A DNA stretch of 64,000 nt from an uncultured Bacilli bacterium (GTDB taxonomy: Bacteria > Bacillota_I > Bacilli_A > RF39 > UBA660), in the NCBI GenBank assembly GCA_934090685.1, contig CAKOJN010000001.1, positions 155,452 through 219,451 on the forward strand, given 5' to 3'. Position numbers and translations under genes: made by a program. Within the stretch, counting starts at the first letter, position 1. Every line of letters begins with the position of its first letter. Of this stretch, positions 1-8,065 are shown in pieces. Below the pieces are notes generated by a model, which had not been told where the DNA came from, made no database searches, and saw only the letters and a program-made list of their open reading frames with translations.

Positions 1-232
1 ATAAATGCACAAAAAAATCTAAAATATCAAAATAAAATAAACTGATGAATCCTAAAAAAGAAGAAATGATATAGAAAATAACTATATAACGGCCTATGGC
101 CTTTTGTCTTTCTTTCGTTTTAAATATATCATACCTGAAAATAATATAATTCAAATTCCTATCAACGTATTTTGAATCTTTATAATATAATTCTTTTACT
201 TTATTTAATTTTTTATCAATTCCATTATCCAT
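1..232 (-). CDS. membrane protein, 3' end beyond the window
   Basis: An open frame reads leftward from ATG at 232 to the window edge without a stop, about 77 codons visible. AGGAG lies 5 bases before the ATG and overlaps the stop codon of the upstream gene (241-807), so the two are surely co-transcribed. The first 47 residues are charged and Lys-rich. They are followed by a hydrophobic stretch of about 25 residues that should span the membrane (YIVIFYIISSFLGFISLF). I do not recognise the family. Confidence 0.7.
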   Translation of the reverse strand, partial: MDNGIDKKLNKVKELYYKDSKYVDRNLNYIIFRYDIFKTKERQKAIGRYIVIFYIISSFLGFISLFYFDILDFFVHL

Positions 233-240
233 AGTTTCTC

Positions 241-807
241 CTATAACAAATATGGTAATAATTTTGGTAAGAAGACTACCATAGTTATTGCTATTAAGTA
301 AAGTATGAGTATTAATGTATATGCTTTTAAATTATCTTTTAATCTATCATTTAAATTATATAAAACAGATAAAACAACAGCAAGTATTACAGTAATAGTT
401 ATTATTCTTAAATACAGTAACAGTGTGGTAGGATTATCAGATAAATAGATTTGTAGTTCAAGAGTTGAAAGAATTTGTGACACTATAATAGCAAGTCCAG
501 CCCCACCGTGTGAAAACAGAAAAAAAATTCCAGGTTTAATTCCAAAAAGTGCAATTCCTACTCCGCCTAAAAAAAATGCAAGTCCAGCATAATAAAGTGG
601 TAAATCTATATCATTAAAAGTACAATTTAAAATTCCTAAAAGTATAAGCAATATAGCAAAAACAATAAAAATTTTAATCTTAGATTTTTCAATATAAATT
701 ACTTTTGTTTTTTCTATTTTATCACCAAGCGTATGACCATTATAACCCATTTCAAATTTAATTTTGTCTGAATTTGTTTCATCCAAATTTTCATTCATAT
801 TATTCAC
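241..807 (-). CDS. polytopic membrane protein of unknown function
   Basis: 188 residues. A charged N-terminus of about 40 residues is followed by five or so hydrophobic segments: about 44-62, 68-88, 95-112, 127-147 and 160-185. There is no signal peptide and no recognisable catalytic motif. The stop overlaps the ribosome binding site of the next gene (1-232), which also encodes a membrane protein, so a two-gene unit is likely. A terminator at 833-858 separates it from the kinase-like gene upstream. Family unknown. Confidence 0.75.
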   Translation of the reverse strand: MNNMNENLDETNSDKIKFEMGYNGHTLGDKIEKTKVIYIEKSKIKIFIVFAILLILLGILNCTFNDIDLPLYYAGLAFFLGGVGIALFGIKPGIFFLFSHGGAGLAIIVSQILSTLELQIYLSDNPTTLLLYLRIITITVILAVVLSVLYNLNDRLKDNLKAYTLILILYLIAITMVVFLPKLLPYLL

Positions 808-832
808 CTATAATAAAAGTATAAACTAAAAT

Positions 833-858
833 TAAAAAGAAGTATACAAAATACTTCT
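833..858 (-). terminator. intrinsic terminator after kinase-like gene
   Basis: On the minus strand AGAAGTAT, a 5-base loop and ATACTTCT form a perfect 8-bp stem followed by TTTTT. It lies a few bases past the stop of the gene at 863-1618. Confidence 0.8.
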
Positions 859-862
859 AAAT

Positions 863-1618
863 TTACATCTCTAACATCATTTGTTTTTTAGTGATTTGAC
901 TTACTGTATCAGGAGTAAACTCATCAAAAATATCAGTAAAATATATTGGATAAGTATTATCTTCTGTTAATGATTCTTTTAAATATTCATAATATGCTTT
1001 TATTTCAGGTGAGTTTATTCCATTAATAAATTCTTCAAAATATTGTCTATTATCATAACTAATGGTAAATAAATATTCAAAATCTTCATTAAATAATATA
1101 GATATAATACATACAAATAATTTAAATATATCATCTATAACACTATATTCTTTGTCTCTAAGATCATATAAAGTCACTAAGTAATTTCTTTCATATATCT
1201 TTTGTCCATTTTCTAAATCTATAAATAATGGTTTATTTTCATAAATTAATATATTATCAAGTCTAATATCTCCGATTACTAGATATTTATGTAGTTCTTT
1301 TAATGTATTAGTTAATTTTTTTATTAAGAAACATTTCGTTTCGTCTGAAAATTGTTTTTCAATAATACTTTTTAAAGTGACAGAACCATTAAGTTTTGGC
1401 ATAGTATAACCATAAATAACTCCATCTTCACATAACAAATCTATTATTCCTAAAACACCATCTATTTTAGGTAATGAATAAATATAAGTTATAATATCTT
1501 GTGTTTCATAATTTGAGTAATCATTACAAATTTTATAAAGAATATCTTTTTCTTCATGAATATTAGTATAAAACTCTTTTTTAAGTCTTACTTTATCCCT
1601 TTTTATTTCAATTTTCAT
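863..1618 (-). CDS. divergent protein-kinase-like (phosphotransferase fold) protein
   Basis: 251 residues from the chosen ATG at 1618. AGGTGG sits 6 bases before this ATG; a GTG three codons further upstream overlaps that ribosome binding site and is unlikely to be used. The middle carries a kinase-type catalytic loop, IGDIRLDNILI, where the HRD histidine is Gly but the Asp and Asn remain. FIDLENG follows in place of DFG. No clear glycine loop or beta-3 lysine is visible. Hanks-type and aminoglycoside-phosphotransferase folds share this arrangement, so the substrate cannot be told. It follows rbfA after a terminator, where truB often lies in Bacillota. Activity is uncertain because of the changed HRD and DFG motifs. 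Confidence 0.6.
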   Translation of the reverse strand: MKIEIKRDKVRLKKEFYTNIHEEKDILYKICNDYSNYETQDIITYIYSLPKIDGVLGIIDLLCEDGVIYGYTMPKLNGSVTLKSIIEKQFSDETKCFLIKKLTNTLKELHKYLVIGDIRLDNILIYENKPLFIDLENGQKIYERNYLVTLYDLRDKEYSVIDDIFKLFVCIISILFNEDFEYLFTISYDNRQYFEEFINGINSPEIKAYYEYLKESLTEDNTYPIYFTDIFDEFTPDTVSQITKKQMMLEM

Positions 1619-1642
1619 CAAAACCACCTGGTTCTTATTAAA

Positions 1643-1674
1643 ACAAAAAATAGAGTATTTGTAAATACCCTATT
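1643..1674 (-). terminator. terminator of the rimP-nusA-infB-rbfA operon
   Basis: On the minus strand AATAGGGTATTT and AAATACTCTATT pair with one mismatch and run into TTTTT. The stem includes the rbfA stop codon. Confidence 0.75.
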
Positions 1675-2008
1675 CATCTTTATGAAGTTCTTCTATTATT
1701 TTTTCTATTTTTTGACCATTTTCGATAGATTCATCAAATATAAATCTTAATTCTGGTGTATGTCTAATATCTAGTCTTTGTGAAAGTTCACTTCTAAAAA
1801 AACCTGCTGCATTATTTAAATCTTTTTCTACTTTTTCTCTATTATCAAGAGTAGTAAAATATATTTTAGCAAAACCTAGATCATTAGTTACATCTACATC
1901 AGTTATTGTTACATTTTTAAAGTCTTCATCTTTTGCTTCAAGAAGTAATATATTACATAGTTCTCTTTGCATATCAGATGATACTCTTTCACCTTTTAAA
2001 CTACTCAT
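1670..2008 (-). CDS. rbfA: ribosome-binding factor A
   Basis: 112 residues, a normal RbfA length. RbfA binds the 30S subunit and helps maturation of the 16S rRNA 5' end. The N-terminal stretch with GERVSSDMQRELCNILL and the later DLGFAKIYFTTL and LDIRHTPELRFIFDESI segments are typical of the KH-like fold. The ATG overlaps the infB stop by four bases (ATGA), implying translational coupling. It is the last gene of the operon, before the terminator at 1643-1674. Confidence 0.95.
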   Translation of the reverse strand: MSSLKGERVSSDMQRELCNILLLEAKDEDFKNVTITDVDVTNDLGFAKIYFTTLDNREKVEKDLNNAAGFFRSELSQRLDIRHTPELRFIFDESIENGQKIEKIIEELHKDE

Positions 2009-4131
2009 ACTCTTTTCACTTCCCTAACTTCAAATACTTCTATAACATCTTTTTCTTTAATATCTGGGAATGATTCAATAGTCATACCACAATCATATCC
2101 TGATTTAACTTCGCGTGCTTGATCTTTTTCTCTTTGTAAAGTAGATACTTTTGATGTTGTTACAACTATTCCATCTCTTATAACTCTACATGGACTTCCT
2201 ACTTTAACAATGCCACTTGTAACATGACATCCCGCTATATTACCAACTTTAGAGAAATGGAATAATTGACGTACTTCAGCTTCTCCGATTACTACTTCTT
2301 CATATTCTGGATCTAACATACCTTTCATTGCTGCTTCTATTTCTTCAACTACTTTATAAATAATATTATAAAGTCTAATATCTACTCCATAACCTTTTGC
2401 AGTTTCTTTAGTAGCAGAAGTTGGTGAAACATTAAACCCTATAATTATAGCATTACTTGCATTTGCTAAAACTACATCACTTTCAGTTATAGTTCCAACA
2501 CCACTTCTTATAACATTGATTTTAACACCTTCAACATTTATTTTAAGTAGTGCATTTTTAACTGCCTCTTCGCTACCTTTAACATCAGTTTTAAGAACAA
2601 TATTAATTTCTTTTCTACCTTCTTTTATTTGTTCAAATATCTCATCTAAACTTAATGCTTTGTGAGCAAATTTCTTTCCTCTTTCAGTTTCTTTTCTCTT
2701 CATAGCAACACTTTTAGCTTCTTTTTCACTTTCAAATGCCATGAATTTATCTCCTGCGACTGGTACATCTTCTATACCTGTTACTTCAACTGGTTTAGAT
2801 GGTTCTGCTGATACTACTTCATTACCAGCATCATCTCTTAGAGTTCTTACCTTTCCTGAGAATGATCCTACTACTATTGGATCTCCTAATCTTAAAGTAC
2901 CATTTTGTATTAATAATGTTACAACTGGACCTTTAGATTTATCAAGTCTTGCTTCTATTACAGAACCCATTGCATATCTATGAGGATTTGCTTTTAAGTC
3001 TAATACTTCTGAAAGTAAATTAATATTATCAAGAAGTTCATCTACTCCCTGTCCTGTATGAGCACTAATATTTACAAATATTGTATCTCCTCCCCAAGAC
3101 TCTGGAGTAAGACCTAATTCGCTCATTTCACTCATTATTTTTTCTATATTAATGTTTGGTTTATCTATTTTATTAACAGCAACTATAATTGGAACACCTG
3201 CTGCTTTAGCGTGATCTACAGCTTCTTTAGTTTGAGGCATAACGCCATCATCAGCAGCAACTATGATAATTACTATATCTGTAACAGCAGCGCCTCTTGC
3301 TCTCATTTCAGTAAACGCAGCATGTCCTGGAGTATCAATAAAAGTAATCTTTTTTCCATCTTTTTCTACTTGATATGCACCAATTGCTTGAGTAATTCCT
3401 CCTGCTTCACCTGATGCTACATGTGAATTTCTTATATAATCAAGAAGTGTAGTCTTACCATGATCAACATGTCCCATTATTGTAACCACTGCTGGTCTTG
3501 GCTCTAAATCTTCTTCTTTATCAGTAACAACATATTCCTCAAAATTAGATATATCAGTTGTTTCTTCTTTTACTAATTCTTTATTATATTCAAGAACTAC
3601 TACTGATGCATCATCAAATGAAATAGCTTGACTTGATGAAATCATAAGTCCCATTCCAATAAGTTTTTTAACTATTTCACTAGCAGAGATACCAAGTTCA
3701 TCTGCTAAATCAGAAACACTCATTCCTTCTTTATATATAACTACATTTGATGCAGTTTCTTCTTTATTACTTTGAAGTTTAGTCTTATTTTTATATATAT
3801 TTTTTTTCTTTTTATTTAAATCTTCTTGACTTTGATTTTTATTTGAAGATTCTTTCTTTTTGATTTTTTCTTTCACTTTAACTTGATTATCAAGTTTTAT
3901 ATTATAAGCTAAAGCAGCTTCTTCTGCTCTATCTTCCATTTCAAACTTATCAGCTAATTCTTCAGTTAAATTATTATTACTTAAGTCACCCAATTCATTA
4001 TCTAATATAATAATATCTTCATCATCTAAATAATCATTTTCATTATTATAATTATGACCTAATTCTTTTAATTTTTTTAGTATAACATCACTACTAACTC
4101 CAAGTTCTAAAGCATAATCTTTTATACTCAT
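2005..4131 (-). CDS. infB: translation initiation factor IF-2
   Basis: 708 residues. IF-2 is the GTPase that brings fMet-tRNA to the 30S subunit. Two short IF2-N modules flank a Lys/Asn-rich linker (about 1-180). The G domain has G1 GHVDHGKTTL, G3 DTPGHAAF and G4 NKID. Beta-barrel and C-terminal fMet-tRNA-binding domains follow. AGGAGG lies 6 bases before the ATG. The gene ends in TGA at the normal family C-terminus, which shows that TGA is a stop here. rnpM lies 21 bases upstream, with no ylxQ (L7Ae-like) gene between them. Confidence 0.98.
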   Translation of the reverse strand: MSIKDYALELGVSSDVILKKLKELGHNYNNENDYLDDEDIIILDNELGDLSNNNLTEELADKFEMEDRAEEAALAYNIKLDNQVKVKEKIKKKESSNKNQSQEDLNKKKKNIYKNKTKLQSNKEETASNVVIYKEGMSVSDLADELGISASEIVKKLIGMGLMISSSQAISFDDASVVVLEYNKELVKEETTDISNFEEYVVTDKEEDLEPRPAVVTIMGHVDHGKTTLLDYIRNSHVASGEAGGITQAIGAYQVEKDGKKITFIDTPGHAAFTEMRARGAAVTDIVIIIVAADDGVMPQTKEAVDHAKAAGVPIIVAVNKIDKPNINIEKIMSEMSELGLTPESWGGDTIFVNISAHTGQGVDELLDNINLLSEVLDLKANPHRYAMGSVIEARLDKSKGPVVTLLIQNGTLRLGDPIVVGSFSGKVRTLRDDAGNEVVSAEPSKPVEVTGIEDVPVAGDKFMAFESEKEAKSVAMKRKETERGKKFAHKALSLDEIFEQIKEGRKEINIVLKTDVKGSEEAVKNALLKINVEGVKINVIRSGVGTITESDVVLANASNAIIIGFNVSPTSATKETAKGYGVDIRLYNIIYKVVEEIEAAMKGMLDPEYEEVVIGEAEVRQLFHFSKVGNIAGCHVTSGIVKVGSPCRVIRDGIVVTTSKVSTLQREKDQAREVKSGYDCGMTIESFPDIKEKDVIEVFEVREVKRV

Positions 4132-4152
4132 ATGTTTCCTCCTTTTCTTTTT

Positions 4153-4410
4153 TTATATTTTAGAAATTAATTCATCATAAATAGACTCTGGAATTTTTAC
4201 TTCAAGGTGTCGTTCTAATACTTTAGAATCTTTTGCCTTTAAAATAACATCCTTATCTTTTTTTAAATAAGCTCCTCTTCCATTTGCCTTATTTGTATCA
4301 TCAACAAATACATTTCCATTATTATCTCTTACTACTCTTAGTAAATCTTTTTTTTCACATTTTTCTCTTGTTACTACACAAGTTCTCATAGGGATTTTTC
4401 TTGTTTTCAT
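4153..4410 (-). CDS. rnpM: YlxR family RNA-binding protein (RnpM, RNase P modulator)
   Basis: 85 residues. The conserved RTCVVTRE motif near the N-terminus and GRGAYLKKD in the middle define the YlxR (DUF448) family. The B. subtilis member has been described as a modulator of RNase P, so rnpM/ylxR is used here by family. AGGAGG lies 8 bases before the ATG. It sits between nusA (13 bases) and infB (21 bases), the conserved place in Bacillota, except that the usual ylxQ neighbour is absent. Confidence 0.9.
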   Translation of the reverse strand: MKTRKIPMRTCVVTREKCEKKDLLRVVRDNNGNVFVDDTNKANGRGAYLKKDKDVILKAKDSKVLERHLEVKIPESIYDELISKI

Positions 4411-4423
4411 GCCTTAATCCTCC

Positions 4424-5566
4424 TTATGCATTTATTTGTTTATTAATATCCTCTAATGTTTTAATATTAATTGTATATTTTGTAAGTTTAGATGCAAGTT
4501 TAATATTAATACCTTTTTTACCAATAGCTAAACTTAAATTTTCATCATCAGCTATAACTAATGCTTCTTTTTTCTTTTCATCAGTTATGCTTACATTAAG
4601 GTTTTTAGCAGGACTTAATGCATTAGCTATAAATACTTCTATATCATCACTATATGCGATTAAGTCTACTTTTTCACCACCAAGTTCATTTATTATATTA
4701 GCAATTCTTCTTCCTTTTTCACCAATACAACTTCCGATTGGATCTACTTTTGGATTAGTACTTGCAACTGCTACTTTACTTCTAACACCTGCTTCTCTTG
4801 CTACTCCTCTAAGTTCTAAAGTGCCGTCACTAAACTCTGGTATTTCATGTTCAAATAATCTTTTAACAAAACCATAGTTTTTTCTTGATGTTAAAATAAG
4901 TGGCCCTTTTGGAGTACTTTCTATTTTAGTAATATATACTTTAATAGAGTCACCCATAGTTAATTTTTCTCCTGGTATAAGTTCAGTCTTAGGAAGAATT
5001 CCTCTTGCTTTTCCTAAATCTACATAGTAATTTCTAGCATCTTCCATAGCTAAAAAACCTATCATTAATTCATCTTCCTTATCTTCAAACTCACTCATTA
5101 CTTTTTCACGTTCTGCTTCTCTTAACTTTTGTAACACTACTTGTTTAGCAACTGATATTGCTACTCTACCAAAGTCTTTAGGAGTTACTTCTTCTAATAT
5201 TTCATCTCCTATTTGATAGTCTTTATTTATTTCTTTAGCGTCACTTATAGTCATTTCATTTAAATAATCATGAGCAACTTTTACTTCTCCAGTTTCAGGA
5301 TCAATATCATCATCTTCATCATTATAATCATCTACTATAGTTGTTACTTTAAATACTTTAATTTCTCCAGTATTTCTATCTATTAATACTCTACTAGTAT
5401 AGTCTGCTTTTTCATTTTTTCTAAATGCTGTTGATAATGCTGTTTGCATTGCTTCTATAACGACATCTTCATCTATACCTTTTTCTTTTACAACGTATTC
5501 TAATGCTTTTTTAAATTCCTTAGCATTCATTTGTGTTTGTTCTTCTTTAGTTACTTTCTTCTTCAC
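4424..5566 (-). CDS. nusA: transcription termination/antitermination factor NusA
   Basis: 380 residues. NusA binds RNA polymerase and nascent RNA and acts in pausing, termination and antitermination. The N-terminal polymerase-binding domain (about 1-130) is followed by an S1 domain (about 140-215, with GDSIKVYITKIE) and two KH domains (GSCIGEKGRRIANII and AIGKKGINIKLASKLT). There are no acidic C-terminal repeats, as usual in Bacillota. The start is a GTG at 5566 with AGGAG nine bases upstream. It overlaps the rimP 3' end by 20 bases. An ATG 12 codons inside lacks a comparable site. Confidence 0.95.
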   Translation of the reverse strand: MKKKVTKEEQTQMNAKEFKKALEYVVKEKGIDEDVVIEAMQTALSTAFRKNEKADYTSRVLIDRNTGEIKVFKVTTIVDDYNDEDDDIDPETGEVKVAHDYLNEMTISDAKEINKDYQIGDEILEEVTPKDFGRVAISVAKQVVLQKLREAEREKVMSEFEDKEDELMIGFLAMEDARNYYVDLGKARGILPKTELIPGEKLTMGDSIKVYITKIESTPKGPLILTSRKNYGFVKRLFEHEIPEFSDGTLELRGVAREAGVRSKVAVASTNPKVDPIGSCIGEKGRRIANIINELGGEKVDLIAYSDDIEVFIANALSPAKNLNVSITDEKKKEALVIADDENLSLAIGKKGINIKLASKLTKYTINIKTLEDINKQINA

Positions 5567-5810
5567 TTAAATCAACTCCTTTGCTTCCTACATCAAGTAC
5601 ATAATTTTCAATTTCAAGATTTAAACTATCAATAATTGGATCTACTATTTTAGTTGCTTTAACACATAAATCCATATCTACACCATTATCACTATCAATA
5701 GTTACAAATAATGTATTTTCCCCATCTTCTTCTCCAAAATGTACTCCCACAAGATCAATATTTTCATCTTCGAGTGGCTTTTTTATTGCGGTAATAATTT
5801 TATCTTCCAT
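5547..5810 (-). CDS. rimP: ribosome maturation factor RimP, N-terminal domain only
   Basis: 87 residues; RimP is normally about 150. RimP helps 30S assembly, in uS12 incorporation. The visible part covers the alpha/beta N-terminal domain, including DLVGVHF, a beta hairpin with VTIDSDNGVDMDLCVKATKIVD, and ENYVLDVGSKGVD, which matches the family VSSPGLD segment. It stops right there, so the C-terminal SH3-like domain is missing. AGGAGG lies 5 bases before the ATG. No frameshift is needed to explain the end, because the nusA ribosome site and start lie in its last codons. First gene of the operon. Confidence 0.8.
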   Translation of the reverse strand: MEDKIITAIKKPLEDENIDLVGVHFGEEDGENTLFVTIDSDNGVDMDLCVKATKIVDPIIDSLNLEIENYVLDVGSKGVDLSEEESN

Positions 5811-5838
5811 TATTCCTCCTTTAATAATTTAAATTTAA

Positions 5839-5859
5839 AGAGTGGGTTTTGCCCACTCT
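5839..5859 (-). promoter_or_regulatory. hairpin in the rimP-nusA 5' leader
   Basis: AGAGTGGG and CCCACTCT form a perfect 8-bp GC-rich stem with a 5-base loop. It lies between the promoter at 5874-5902 and the rimP ribosome site. On the minus strand it is followed by a weak U-rich stretch (TTTAAATTTAAATTATT), so it could act as a leader terminator/attenuator. By position it might serve feedback by NusA; that part is inference. Confidence 0.55.
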
Positions 5860-5873
5860 CTGCTGTCACACGT

Positions 5874-5902
5874 ATTATAACACATTAAATTATATGATAC
5901 AA
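5874..5902 (-). promoter_or_regulatory. promoter of the rimP-nusA operon
   Basis: On the minus strand TTGTAT (5902-5897), 17 bases, then TATAAT (5879-5874) preceded by TGT, an extended -10. Confidence 0.8.
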
Positions 5903-5917
5903 GTAATTCTTTAATGA

Positions 5918-5946
5918 TTGACTTAATTTTGTGTTTTTGCTAATAT
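5918..5946 (+). promoter_or_regulatory. promoter of the D1-like AAA+ gene
   Basis: TTGACT (5918-5923), 17 bases, TAATAT (5941-5946) preceded by TGC. The layout is almost the same as the promoter at 10296-10324. Confidence 0.75.
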
Positions 5947-5970
5947 AATTAATCAATAGGACGTGGTAGT

Positions 5971-8016
5971 ATGGATAAAAATATAGCAGTATTTAATCTA
6001 TTAAGTTATGAAACTCAAAATTTTTTAACAATTGTATTTAATTTCATAGATTTTATTAAAAATTCTAAAGTAACAATTACTAAACAAGATGGAACTAAAA
6101 TATCCTATTACCTTAGTAATAATGATTCTATGCTTAATCTATCTATACTTTTAAGTGTTCTTTATATTAAAAATGACTTTAAAATTTTTTTTAATAGTGA
6201 AGGAATTACTATTTCTAATATATTAAAACAATTCAATAAAAATATTAAAGACTTTGAATTAAAAAGTGATATAAAACAAACTACTTCATTTAATGAATAT
6301 AATTTAGAAGAAATAATAGATGAAATAATGCAAAATGAAGATAGTCTATATTTTTTAAATAATGGAGCATCTATTGAAGATGAAAGTTTCGAATCTAAAA
6401 ATAAAATTACTAGTGAAATTAAAATATTTCAATTTTTAAATTATATTATATCAAATCCACAATCAAATAATTATATAGAAATAATATTAGAAAAACTTTA
6501 TAAATTAGATGATTATAATACCGAGATTATAATTCCAAAATTAATAGATTTAATAGACTATGAAGCAAAAGATTACTATTCATTTAATTATGATACTGAT
6601 GTAGACACATCAATTATTAATAATACTATAACATATGAATATGATAATTTAAGTCTTATACAATGTAAAAATAAATGTTTTATTCGTCTTAAAAAACAAA
6701 TAACTATTAATGGCATTAAATTACCAAAATATTTAAAAATAGAATCAATTGAAGTAAATAATAGAGTTTATACTGATTTTTTAATGATTAAGACATTACT
6801 TTTCAATGTAACTTATAATAAAATAAAATTTAGATGCTCTAATGACATAGAATTTTCTATAAATAAAGAAATACTATTTGGTAATTCTAAAGAAGATGAA
6901 CATGTACTAGCAGAAGACTTTATATGTTATTTATCAAAAGTTTCTAAAGAAATATTTGAAATTGATAAAAGACAAGAAGTTACTGATATTTTATCTAAAA
7001 TTTATAATTTAAATGAAAATGATTTATATAATACTAGTGATAATACAACTAATATTGATACAAAGGACGAAACTTATATGCAAAAAGAACAAAGTAATTT
7101 AGAAAAATATGGTGAAAATTTAACTAATATGTTTTATCTTAAAGATCCGTCTATAGGAAGAGATGATATAATTAGAAAGATAGAAAGAATACTATTATAT
7201 CCTGAGAGAGATAAATCAATTATAATAACTGGTCCTGCTGGTACCGGTAAAACTGCGGTTGTTAAAGGACTAGCATATAGAATACAAAAAGGTATAGTTC
7301 CACAAACACTTAATGATATAAAAATAATTAGTATAGATGCTCCATCAATAGTTTCAGGTTGTAAATATGTCGGAACACTTGAAGAAAAATTAAAAGGTAT
7401 TTTAGATGAAGCAAGTACAGATAAGAATATTATTATTTTTATAGATGAAGTGCATCAAGTAATGGGTGCTGGTAGAAGTGAAGGAAATAAAGTAACTATT
7501 GCTGAAATATTAAAACCATATTTAGATTATGGAAAGGTAAGAATTATTGGTGCTACTACTGATGAAGAATACTTAGAAAACATAGAAAGTAATACTGCAT
7601 TTAAATCTAGATTAAAAAGAATAAAATTAGAAGAACCTGAGCGTGATGTTATTTATGAAATAATAAATGATTTAATAAATGCCTATAATAAAATTAGTTA
7701 TTCTAAAGTAATAATGGATGAGGATGAAAGAGATAAAATCATTAATTTCTTAATAGATGCAACCACTACTAAATCTAGAACATTTAATGATAGAGTTAAT
7801 AATCCAAGACTAGTACTCGATATTGTTAAAGAAGCATATGCAATCGCTGCATTAAATGATAGATTTGAAGTAACTATTGATGACTTTATAGAAGCACTTA
7901 ATGATGAAGAAAGAATATATGATAGTTCTAAACAAAGATGTATACAAATGTTAAAACAAAAAACTAATTATAAAAAAGAAAAAGCAATTATATTAGAATT
8001 TAAATCTAAAAAGTAA
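5971..8016 (+). CDS. ClpA/ClpB D1-like AAA+ ATPase with long divergent N-terminal region
   Basis: 681 residues. The C-terminal 280 or so form one AAA+ module of the ClpA/B first-domain type. It has Walker A GPAGTGKTA (about 421), a pore-loop-like segment GCKYVGTLEEKLK that matches KYRGEFEERL of HSP100 proteins, Walker B IIIFIDEVH (about 488-494) and sensor-1 RIIGATTDEEY. A small alpha-helical lid follows. There is no second ATPase domain, unlike ClpA/B/C. The first 380 residues are poorly conserved; the pattern around residues 50-85 (ILLSVLY, GITISNILKQF) is reminiscent of a Clp N-domain, with low certainty. A protein-remodelling role is inferred. A ClpX-like gene with a matching promoter lies 2.3 kb downstream. 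Confidence 0.8.
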   Translation: MDKNIAVFNLLSYETQNFLTIVFNFIDFIKNSKVTITKQDGTKISYYLSNNDSMLNLSILLSVLYIKNDFKIFFNSEGITISNILKQFNKNIKDFELKSDIKQTTSFNEYNLEEIIDEIMQNEDSLYFLNNGASIEDESFESKNKITSEIKIFQFLNYIISNPQSNNYIEIILEKLYKLDDYNTEIIIPKLIDLIDYEAKDYYSFNYDTDVDTSIINNTITYEYDNLSLIQCKNKCFIRLKKQITINGIKLPKYLKIESIEVNNRVYTDFLMIKTLLFNVTYNKIKFRCSNDIEFSINKEILFGNSKEDEHVLAEDFICYLSKVSKEIFEIDKRQEVTDILSKIYNLNENDLYNTSDNTTNIDTKDETYMQKEQSNLEKYGENLTNMFYLKDPSIGRDDIIRKIERILLYPERDKSIIITGPAGTGKTAVVKGLAYRIQKGIVPQTLNDIKIISIDAPSIVSGCKYVGTLEEKLKGILDEASTDKNIIIFIDEVHQVMGAGRSEGNKVTIAEILKPYLDYGKVRIIGATTDEEYLENIESNTAFKSRLKRIKLEEPERDVIYEIINDLINAYNKISYSKVIMDEDERDKIINFLIDATTTKSRTFNDRVNNPRLVLDIVKEAYAIAALNDRFEVTIDDFIEALNDEERIYDSSKQRCIQMLKQKTNYKKEKAIILEFKSKK

Positions 8017-8027
8017 TTGCTTTTTTT
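7981..8027 (+). terminator. terminator overlapping the 3' end of the AAA+ gene
   Basis: AAAGCAATTA (7981-7990) pairs with TAATTGCTTT (8014-8023). An inner stem TTAGA/TCTAA sits in the loop, and a T run follows. The upstream arm is within the coding sequence. Confidence 0.75.
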
Positions 8028-8065
8028 ATTTCTTTATGATACTATTTATACGAAAAGGTGTTTGT

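Noticed and set aside
2005..4131. Possible Mycoplasma-type code (TGA as Trp) because of extreme AT content
   Set aside because: infB, and the small gene at 62651, end in TGA exactly where the protein should end, and Trp is written TGG throughout.
4401..4877. Long open frames opposite known genes (for example opposite nusA, infB, leuS, EcfA2, GH31)
   Set aside because: They mirror well-conserved proteins, have no ribosome sites and are Ser/Leu/Phe-rich as expected for antisense of AT-rich genes.
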